Of a DNA stretch of 64,000 bases, positions 55,769-64,000 are shown one piece after another (positions within the stretch are counted from its first letter, which is position 1; each line of letters begins with the position of its first letter). The DNA comes from Rosa chinensis (Eukaryota; Streptophyta; Magnoliopsida; Rosales; Rosaceae): the NCBI RefSeq assembly GCF_002994745.2, contig NC_037094.1, positions 23,847,001-23,911,000 on the forward strand. The letters run 5' to 3'. The position numbers and the translations under genes were made by a program. The notes under the pieces were generated by a model. The model made no database searches and had not been told where the DNA came from. It was given only the letters and a program-made list of their open reading frames with translations.

Positions 55769-57220
55769 TGTAAATGGGAACAAGAGAAGACTGGGTTGCT
55801 TAGAGGGCTACCAATAAGTAAAATGTTCAAAGAAATATGTGGTCGATGTGCGATTTGTAATTTAGATGCTATTTGGGTGAACCAATTGAGCAATTGAACC
55901 TTTTTAATTAGCTTTTCTGAGAAAGATTTTCATGTTCTTTTATAGTCCTAATTTGTGAAAGATTTTTCCTTTTATCCCTACTGACTTACATGACTGGAAA
56001 CAATTTGTATTAGTTTACTAAATTGTGTGTAATTTTTTATTTTGGTGTAATGACCGGCGCCAAAAGAACAAAATGGCATAATAATAATCATAAACAGAAC
56101 TTAGAAGACATTTATACAGGAGAGAGGGAGACTAAAAAAACAATTACATAATTTAGAGCGGAATGATTGTCTCTAATAAGTTCAAAAATTCTGTTAAGTA
56201 CTAAACTCAATTTAAGACTTATGATCATCTTTAGCTAAAGAAAACTCTTTGACCATAGCTTCGTGGGTGCAAGTAGCATTCCACTCTGAGAGTAGCCTTC
56301 CTCAACAACACGAAATTTATTATATGGGTCGATGCAGTAAAAGAAAAAAAAGAGCTAAGAGATAATTATTGTTTTTTTTCCCCCTAATCGCATCAATTGT
56401 ACAGGCTTTAATCAAAAAACATTTGTCACTTACTGTCTTAACACCATGCGAAAATAATTTTAGTAAATGTGTAAAAGCAAAAGAATTCTCACGCGCAATT
56501 CACAAACATTGTTTGTTTGATTTCCAGTAAAAAAAAAAAACCAAATCGCACGCACGAGCGCAACCCTTTCGTGGAATTTTTGTAGGAATGGTAGATACAC
56601 TGTTAAGAGTGGCTGTTGATTGGCTAGAAGAGAAGCAAGAGTGGAGGCTGCTCATATTTTGCATGCACCTACACATTCCTGGAAGCATTTGTGGAAGCTG
56701 AAATTGCCACTAAACTTACTCCATTTTCTATGGAGGTTTCATTTTGCTGGTTTTTTCCACTATGAGTAAACAGATAATTAAGTTTAGATAATAAAGTAAA
56801 AACCAAAGACACTATCTTATGTTTTGTTCTTCTTTTTTTGCTTAATAATGTTTGTTCTTTTTTGTACTTTTAATTTGTAGTTTGGGTAACGACCGTTGAC
56901 AAATGGATGGCTGAGATGGAGTTGATTGGAGCATGTGGACTTTATTAAACAAATATATATGTAGGAGTTTCTTTTTAAAAGTATGTTTCTGTTGTAATTT
57001 GCATATATTGGTGCATATTTTTGTCTGAAGTTTAATGTTTTTTACTAATGAATTGCTAAAAATACCACTATAGTATAATGTTTGCATTTGAGAGAGTTAG
57101 GTAATGTGCAACATGCACGAAAATTATATTGCGCTCCCAAGCGAAATCTGACACACGCATAGTAAGAGAGGAATGACAATGTGCATAAGCGAAATGTATT
57201 GTCCAAAAACAAAACTCACA
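55769..57220. other. Gene-free stretch with poly-T and poly-A runs
   Basis: No gene recognised. CACGCACGAGCGCAACC at about 56548 resembles the GCGAGCGCAGCC phrase at 57224, a repeated motif of the subterminal region of the putative Helitron. Confidence 0.4.
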
Positions 57221-57270
57221 CATGCGAGCGCAGCCTTTCCGCACAAGCGTAGCGCTTGCAGGAAGGCTAG
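57221..57270 (+). mobile_element. Helitron-like 3' terminus
   Basis: A strong hairpin: AGCCTTTCC (57232-57240) pairs with GGAAGGCT (57261-57268), and inside it CAAGCG pairs with CGCTTG. CTAG at 57267-57270 is followed by T. Hairpin, CTRR end and A/T insertion context are Helitron features, although the hairpin overlaps the CTAG, which is unusual. The 5' end is not found. Confidence 0.45.
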
Positions 57271-58054
57271 TATAAGGAAAGGATAAGAGATTTGCCCATA
57301 ATGGCAAGTTTTTGCCGATATTTTTTTTTAATTGGATAACGTTAATTTTAACAACTCTGCAAATTATAGAAAACTGGTAACTATTTTATCCAACATAGGA
57401 TTGAATTGGATAAAATAGAACATTACCAGTAATGTTAAGAGTATGTTCAATTTTGTGAACTATTTTTAGTGGCAAATTGTTAACCAGTTAGTTATATTAA
57501 TTGAACCTCTTAACTGAATACCCTCATACTGATAAAACCATCAGAACGACATCGCGCTGATTCTTATTGCATGCCAACCTACATTTCTTCTATTCTGTTA
57601 GCACGATATCCATTCTGTTTGTTATTCATGTAGTGTGTTATGTTATTTTGTGTCAAAAAATGGTCTGTTCGTGTAGTAAAGAAAATGATACATAAAATTA
57701 TAATTGACCACAAAATGTTAGCCCCTTTGATTCCTAATTTTGGGAATGAGGTTTATTAGGTCTGTTTTTTTTTTTTCCTTGTAGGCTCGTTTGCTTATAT
57801 TTTTGACATTTTCTTTTCCAGACCTTGATCAGAAATGGCATAGCTACTTTTCAGTATTCATTGGTCCATGAAAATCTTGCTCCACACCCAGCTACTTTAC
57901 TCAACTACAAAGGGTGACTATAGAGTTCTTTTTGGAGCCCAAGAAGGAATTCCAACAGTTGAGAATTGAACCTAATTAATTTGATCTCATATTAAACAAA
58001 AAAATTAGGGACATACCTTTTGCAACAATGACCGTTAACTTGTTCTTTAATTAT
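57271..58054. other. Spacer before the Harbinger element
   Basis: AT-rich, no gene or element recognised. Confidence 0.4.
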
Positions 58055-58057
58055 TAC

Positions 58058-58330
58058 GAGGGGTGTATTGTATATGGAATTACTGGCACTTTTAAAGAAA
58101 TCTATGGAATTTAAAAGTCTGGGTGTATTCAATAGAGACTTTTAACAGTCCATAAAAATCTGGGTGTATTCAATTAGGATTTTAAAAAATCTTTATGAAT
58201 TCCACCAAAGTCTAGGGGTATTCAATTAGGACTTTTAAAAATGAATAGAAGTTTAGGGGTATTCAAAATATCATTCATACATACGGAATTAGAAAATCAT
58301 GGAAAACCATGGACTTTGTAGTGTTAAGTA
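58058..58330 (+). repeat. Left subterminal repeats of Harbinger element
   Basis: Four imperfect copies of a unit like TGGGTGTATTCAATTAGGAC with spacing of 40-70 bp, ending before 58330. The last part carries the phrase ATGGACTTTGTAGTG, matched on the opposite strand near 63300. Confidence 0.8.
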
Positions 58331-60132
58331 TAAATACCAAATTCCAATATTTTTCCAGCCACCAGAGCAAAGATTTTGAGCGTGGAAAAGTCTGTCAAAG
58401 TTCTTCTCTCTGCGCGTTCAAGGTTGGTCCTCCATCATCTCTCTTTCATGATTTCTTTTTTCTTTTCTCTATTATTTTGTGATATCAACCTCTAATACCT
58501 AACATGTTCATTGTTGTTGTTGAATTTGATTTTTTTTTTTTTTCAATTGTGATGCTTGGAACCCTAATATTATCATCAACTCCTAAAACAAAGCCAAATA
58601 ATGTATATGCCTAATGCTTTTACGGTTCGATCATAGTCCTGCATACTATTGCGGTTATTGCTATTGTCGTCGCTTGTTTGCTGCGTATGTTTCTTCTTCT
58701 TTGTTTTTCTCGCTAGGTTTTCTGTTTCTTTTGTATTTGTTGTTGTCCTATATGGCATGGTTCTCTTTTTTTTGCTACTGCTTTGCCCTTGTGGCTCTTA
58801 AGTTCGGGTAGATTAGCCAAACGGTGGGTGGTTTTTTTTTTTTTTCCTTCATCTCAGAACTTCTTTTCTATACCTAATAGTGTGTGTGATTTTACCCTGC
58901 ATTGAGATGGGACTTATGTTGACAATCTCATGTCAACTTTCTTAAAATGATAGTAATGTCAGAGGTGCAATTTGGTTCAAGCTTTGGGTGAATCTATACA
59001 GAGTTATTAATTTTCATTCAAATTTTGCTTTAACCCTTCAATTTGAAGCCAATGTTGGCCACCACTAAAGTCGGCAATGGCTGATAAAATTATGTCAGGT
59101 TATTTATTTTCTTTTTCTAAAATTTTAGTGTTCTTTTTATGCTTTGAGAATATTATGTGTATGTTGAGCAGAGCTTTAATGTTAGAAATTTTACTTTGGG
59201 ATTACAGAGTAGTAGGTTGAGTAAATAGGATCACTGAATCTTCAAAGAGTTAATTCAGCTAAGTTTGTAGTCAGCTGAGAGATAGGAATATTGTTCTGGA
59301 GTTTTGATTCATGTTGGTTGGGCAAATTGCCATGATGACAGTTGTCTGGTACCTTGATTCAGTTTTGTCATCTTTATGGACCTCAATTTCTTTAGGATTC
59401 AGATTCTTTTTATTTTCTCCTTCAAATTCCCATGGAAACAGATCGTGATCAAGTTTTGGGGTTATGAGAGTCTGATTTGTGCAATTTATGAGTACTGTTT
59501 ATAATCATATTGTATGGCATGCTATAAAAAACAAACAAGTGTGGATCAAAATGTAATTGAATGAATTATGAAACAAAGAAAAATTAATCAAAGAGAAGTT
59601 GGCTAGGTAATAATCAATATGAACAATGTATCAAAATTTGCTATTTTTGTCTCTGCACCCAATTGTCTGAGTTGGTTCCTTTTGTATGCTTAATGCATGT
59701 TTAAAGAAAAGAAGAAAAAAAAAAAAAACCTTGCATACGTTTTGAAGTAATGCTTCTTACCAGAATGATTCCTTATCCCTAGTAGCCAAAATCATTGCTC
59801 TTAATAGGAATAGATTCAAGCTGATGAAGGATACCAGCAACTCTTCTTTACTTTATTATTTTGTTGTGTCAGAAAGCAATTTAGGAGAGTATGAAAACAG
59901 GATATTGGTGCATGTTTATATTGATATACACACCTGATAGTTGTGCGTCTTGATAACAGAAGGGTTGTCATTTGGGGTCTAATATCTTTCTTGTTTCTTT
60001 GTGGAGCCATGTACCTTGGACTTCTAATTTTTTTTTTCCAGTCTATACTTCCCTTATGTTTATATTGTTCTGAATTATAATGTTTTGATTGATAAAAGTT
60101 GCATGTATGATTACTTTTATGCAATCGTATAG
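58331..60132. other. Harbinger 5' non-coding region
   Basis: AT-rich with several T tracts; presumably promoter and long leader or intron of the first gene. No domain recognised. Confidence 0.45.
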
Positions 60133-61193
60133 ATGGGAGATTCACAAGGGAATGGTAAAAGAAAAGATTACAAAACTTGGAATGCTGAAGAGAGCAATGT
60201 TTTGCTTCAACTTATGGTTGAAGGCGCCAAACTTGGATTGCGTGATATTAATGGTGTGATAAGCAAACAAACAGTAGAGGCGAAGCTACTTCCTAAACTG
60301 AAGGAAAAACTTGGTTGTGAAATAAGTTTTAGTCATTACCAAAGTAGAGTGAAATGGTTTAAGAAACAATACACCAATTACTCTCAACTTATGCGTCATA
60401 GTTCTGGATTTGGGTGGGATCCGATCACAAAGAGATTCACTGCTGATGATCAAGTATGGGCAGATTATTTGAAGGTGAGCTTATTGCTTTTTCATTTTAT
60501 TCTAATTTAGATTTATAGTTATTTCAAATGGTTATCATCATATTGACACGTGTATTTTTTTTTCCCTACTAGTCACATCCAACGCATGGGCACTTTCGGT
60601 CAGAAACTTTTCCAGACGATGAGGACTTGAAAATTGCAGTTGGAAATGGAACTGCAACTGGAATGGGCTCAATCAGTTTAGGTGATGATACAGATGCCTC
60701 TACATTTGGAGCGGAAGAAAACGGACCTTGGGGAATTGATGGATTAGTTTTTGATCGAAATACTAACATGTTCGTGCAAAGTGAAAATGAGTCATCACAC
60801 CAAGAAAACTCGCCATCTCTTTCACAACAACCCTTCCAAGGTACCAATGTAGATGCTCCACCACATAGCAGGACTCAAGGAAAACGGAGTAGGACTGACT
60901 ATGAAAATAATAGCGGCTCAAAGGGGGCAACTAGTCAGGCTGAGGTTTTAGAAAACTTATCAAGTGGCATTGGTAAAATTGTCACAAGTTTTGATAAAAT
61001 TTGTGGCTTAATGGAGAAGAGAGAATCAAGAGAGAGTGATCTTTTGGATGCTATGAACGAGACCCCAGGATTAACTGATGAGGCTTGCTTTATGGCTCTT
61101 GATTTGCTTAATACTAAAGCAAAGCAAGATTTCTTCTTGAAGATGACTCCTGAACAACGACATAATTGGATCACCTATAAACAAATGCAATAG
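60133..61193 (+). CDS. Harbinger ORF1: Myb/SANT-like DNA-binding protein
   Basis: Two exons, 60133-60474 and 60573-61193, joined in frame at K/SHPTHGHF (donor GTGAGC, acceptor CTACTAG), 320 codons. Residues about 10-110 are the Myb/SANT-like domain: KTWNAEESNVLLQLMVEGA, FSHYQSRVKWFKKQYTNYSQ and SGFGWDPITKRFTADDQVW, with the Trp residues that build the three helices. The middle is Ser/Thr/Asn-rich; the C-terminal 90 residues are helical with ECACFMALDLL-like packing and end NWITYKQMQ. In Harbinger elements this protein binds the transposase, brings it to the nucleus and helps it bind the ends. No stop or shift. The start is the first ATG after a run of stops. Confidence 0.88.
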
Positions 61194-61447
61194 GTGTGGG
61201 TCAATCTCCACTAGCGACACCTAATAAGCAATAGGCTATGTTCTATTATTAATTTTAAGTTATGGAGTTTGATTTTATTTTGTTTGAATTGCAGCTTGTT
61301 TTGAATGATTTTAAACTGGTATGTTATGAATTACAATTTGATTTTTTGTTTGAATATTTATGATTTTTGATTTGCTTTTGAATGAATGTTAATATGAATA
61401 GTGATATTTTTTTTTATAAATATGTTTAGGTGCTTTCTCTATTAGCA
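61194..61447. other. Spacer between the Harbinger genes
   Basis: About 250 AT-rich bases that must hold the 3' end of ORF1 and the promoter or leader of the transposase. Confidence 0.5.
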
Positions 61448-62929
61448 ATGTCTGAAATGGACATGTATGGAGCTGATGAAGAGGAAGAGCAGTTTTACGA
61501 GGCTGTTAAGATATTATTAATGGCAATACAAGCAGTGATTTATGTGTTATACGAACTTGTGTTCAGCATACGTGGTGAACATATTAGACGTCCGCTGACT
61601 CGTCGACCAGTGACATCAAGTGGATACATATATATGCACAACATATTGGACAGAGACCCTCAAATCTTTAGAGATGTGTATAGAATGTATCCTGACGTGT
61701 TTCGAAAATTATGTAGCATCCTAAAAGCGAAAACACCTTTACGGGATACAAGACACATTTGTGTTGAAGAAATGCTTGCAACCTTTTTACTAGTTGTCGG
61801 CCAAAATAATCGATACAGTGAAGCTCGGCTGATATTTGAGCGATCTCATTTTGCTGTTAGCAGAAGTTTCAACAAAGTCTTGAAGGCCTTGAATACAATA
61901 GCACCACAGTTTATGGCTAAACCTGAATCCATATATACCACCTAACATAAGAGAAAGTACAAGGTTCTATCCTTACTTTAAGGTAAGCAATGCAACTTTT
62001 ATGGATGGTTAATTATTTATTTCATTGTACAGTAATGAAGATATTATTTCATTTTTTCTTTTCAGCTATTGATATCTTTTTTCATTATTTTAGGATTGTG
62101 TCGGAGCTATAGATGGCACGCATATTCCTGCAACGGTAGTTGGACGTGAGGTAAGCAGATATCGAAATCGCCATGGGAAGATATCACAAAATGTATTAGC
62201 AGCTTGTAACTTTGATTTACAGTTCATATATGTGATTAGTGGATGGGAGGGTTCCGCTCATGATTCAAAAGTGTTGAATGATGCGATTTCTAGACGAAAT
62301 GGACTCAAAGTGCCACCAGGTATAGTTTTACGTGCATAAAAAAAATTCAGAGTACTTATTACAATTTATGTCATATAACATATATATAACATACTAATTG
62401 CACATGTTTTTTATTATTAGGTAAATATTACTTAGGGGACTGCGGATTCCCAAATCGACGTCGGTTCCTAGCTCCATTTCGAGGTACTCGATATCACCTC
62501 AAAGATTTTGGTGGTGAAGGAAATCATCCTGTCAATGCAATTGAGTTATTCAATCTTCGCCATGCTTCCTTGAGGAACGTAATTGAGAGAATATTTGGAA
62601 TATTTAAGTCGCGTTTCACAATCTTCAAATCAGCACCACCATTTTTATATAAGACACAAGCAGAACTAGTTTTGGCTTGTGCAGGACTGCACAATTTTCT
62701 TCGACAGGAATGTCGTTCAGATGAATTTCCTCCTGAACCAGAAGAAGATCCGATAGACAATCACGAAGATAATTTTGAATGGGATGATTTTCAAACCCAA
62801 GATCAGCAAAGAGAGAATGCTAATGAATGGAGAATGAGTATTGCTACTCATATGTGGACAGATGCCCAACCAAATGCCAACAATGAAAACAATGACAATC
62901 AAGAAAGTGAAAATGAGGGAGAAGAATAA
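61448..62929 (+). CDS. Harbinger transposase (DDE, HARBI1-type), one frameshift
   Basis: Exons 61448-61982, 62094-62319 and 62421-62929, with good GT-AG borders. The helix-turn-helix-like N-terminus (FRDVYRMYPDVFRKLCSILK, HICVEEMLATFLLVVGQN) is followed by the DDE catalytic core: DCVGAIDGTHIPA (first Asp), YYLGDCGFPNRRRFLAP (second Asp), and ASLRNVIERIFGIFKSRF (Glu). The C-terminal tail is acidic. In exon 1 the run ATATATA at 61931-61937 shifts the frame by one base: before it the frame reads QFMAKPESI, after it NIRESTRFYPYFK in another frame. All other parts are open, so a one-base change separates this copy from an intact enzyme reading frame. The enzyme cuts and pastes the element. Confidence 0.88.
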
Positions 62930-63368
62930 ATCATATCATTATTTCAAAGACGTCTGCTTATTTGGCATGAAACTTCATCAATGTGTTTTTTTTTTCCTTC
63001 TCTTTTTTGGATATCTTTTGGTTTGGTTGATTATATTTGGAGGCTTTTCCTTTATTTTCTTATATGTTTGTTTCATGACATTATTTGAGCTTCTCTGATT
63101 CCTACGCTAATGGTCATTAGTTAACATAGCTATGGCATCGTATTTTATTCTCTGACTAATAAACTAGCTTGGTTTTTCTTTTTTATAAGTATTGTGAAAT
63201 CTACATAAGTCATTCATATAAAGTCTAATCTGTGCTAAAAATCAATAAAAGTCAATGGTTTTTAAAAAATCAATAAAAGTCTATGAACTTTTTATAGAAT
63301 CCATGGACTTTTGAAAAAGTCTATCATTTAAAAAAACTCTACACAAATCCAAATACAATACACCCCCC
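62930..63368. other. Harbinger 3' non-coding end
   Basis: AT-rich tail with AAAAAGTCTATGAAC-like repeats before the right terminal repeat; these mirror the left-end repeats on the other strand. Confidence 0.6.
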
Positions 63369-63394
63369 TACATCAACAACTCAATAACTATAAC

Positions 63395-63470
63395 TAGTCT
63401 TGAGAGTTAAACTCATGACTTCTCACTTATAAAAATAAAACATATGTCAATAGACTAAATGGTACTGGGC
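63395..63470 (-). mobile_element. SINE-like unit, minus strand
   Basis: On the minus strand: CCCAGTACCATTTAGTCTAT, then about 25 bp later AAGTGAGAAGTCATGAGTTT, the same order of words as the unit at 21444-21560 (CAGTACCTTTTGGTCTA, then TAAGTGGGAGGTTGTGAGTT). It lies only 26 bp from the end of the Harbinger element. Confidence 0.4.
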
Positions 63471-64000
63471 GTTCCATTAATATTTTAATTTCATTTTTTG
63501 TAAGAAATTAAAATATATCGATCGCATTCGAGTTAATCATATGAATGACACCATTAATTAGGGGAGAGGAGATCACATGTCCTAAATTTCCTATCACAAC
63601 CCTATTTGACTAATAATTATTTGACATGTGTCATCCCCCCTGTTGAATTCATCTTACCAAACCAAAAACTCATCATCTTCCCTTCTTTTTGTAAAACCAA
63701 GCTTAACATTTCTACATATTCAAAGATTAATTTAAGGTTTCATTTGATTTAGATAAGGAATGTGGGTTTGGATAAGAGAAGACGAAGGATTTAGGGCATA
63801 AGCTTATGATTACACTAACAATTGTTTAAGAATCAAAATCTTCTAATTACCCTGAACTCTAAAATGTCTAATTTTACCCACCAAGTAATTAAATCCACTA
63901 ATGAATAATTCCACCGGGCTTGAAACTTCGAAGATGATCAGAGAAAGTCTAAAAACAGGTGAAAGGAAACTGGAGCACGCAGAACATGTGTATCGAAAGG
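63471..64000. other. Right-edge intergenic stretch
   Basis: No gene or element recognised on either strand. Confidence 0.4.

Larger units (their letters stand above)
58058..63368 (+). mobile_element. PIF/Harbinger DNA transposon, nearly intact
   Basis: Terminal inverted repeats GAGGGGTGTATTG (from 58058) and its complement ending at 63368 (CAATACACCCCCC) are flanked by TAC on both sides (58055-58057 and 63369-63371). Repeats of GGGTGTATTCAATTAGGAC type fill the left 270 bp. Inside are the two genes that Harbinger elements need, both on the plus strand: a Myb/SANT-like protein and a DDE transposase. Only one frameshift was found in the transposase. Confidence 0.88.

Overview
This is nuclear DNA of a flowering plant, most likely a eudicot. 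The signs are GT-AG introns with AT-rich interiors, plant-specific gene families (RPA1-like, MIOX, PPR, TTC38), and dense nested transposons of classic plant superfamilies. A rosid such as a Rosaceae species is a guess that the sequence does not prove. No bacterial operon, CRISPR array, tRNA or rRNA gene was seen. Most of the window is transposable element; host genes are few and mostly broken.

Layout. 1-2400: the start of a LINE ORF2 leaving the left edge (minus strand), then two oppositely oriented copies of a plant gag-like gene that form a 108-bp inverted repeat. 3165-5780: a ten-exon RPA1-like (replication protein A large subunit) gene, followed at 6935-6965 by a Helitron-type 3' end, so the gene is probably Helitron cargo. 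7062-20991: a 13.9-kb Ty3/gypsy element of Tat type with LTRs, a 5-bp target duplication, decayed gag-pol, a second RNase H and, between pol and the 3' LTR, an antisense intron-containing gene with a plant mobile domain. 21440-22990: a SINE-like unit and a short LINE-derived insertion. 23162-32423: a MULE with long terminal inverted repeats (9-bp duplication) into which an 8.2-kb CACTA element (23940-32149, 3-bp duplication) has jumped.

32761-33337: a small predicted membrane protein gene with a 4-bp duplication frameshift. 33689-34298: PPR pseudogene. 35613-43770: a myo-inositol oxygenase gene on the minus strand, split inside a coding exon by a Ty1/copia element (36637-43463), which itself carries a 1.7-kb solo LTR-like insertion (38091-39803). 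45851-46138: two clean exons of a TTC38-like gene. 47578-48990: a GC-rich minisatellite with a 31-bp period. 50750-53792: a 5'-truncated Ty1/copia element. 55551-55768: a ribosomal protein eS4 remnant, with a Helitron-like 3' hairpin at 57221-57270. 58058-63368: a PIF/Harbinger element with both its genes (Myb/SANT-like partner and DDE transposase), almost intact.

How the parts work together. The self-contained systems are mobile elements: the Harbinger pair (DNA-binding partner plus transposase), the CACTA gene pair (TNP2 remnant plus second transposase-family gene), and the Tat element with sense gag-pol and an antisense mobile-domain gene. Order of insertion can be read directly: MIOX first, then copia into it, then the solo LTR into the copia; and MULE first, then CACTA into it. 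All identifications come from recognising protein and terminal motifs by eye; no database search was run.
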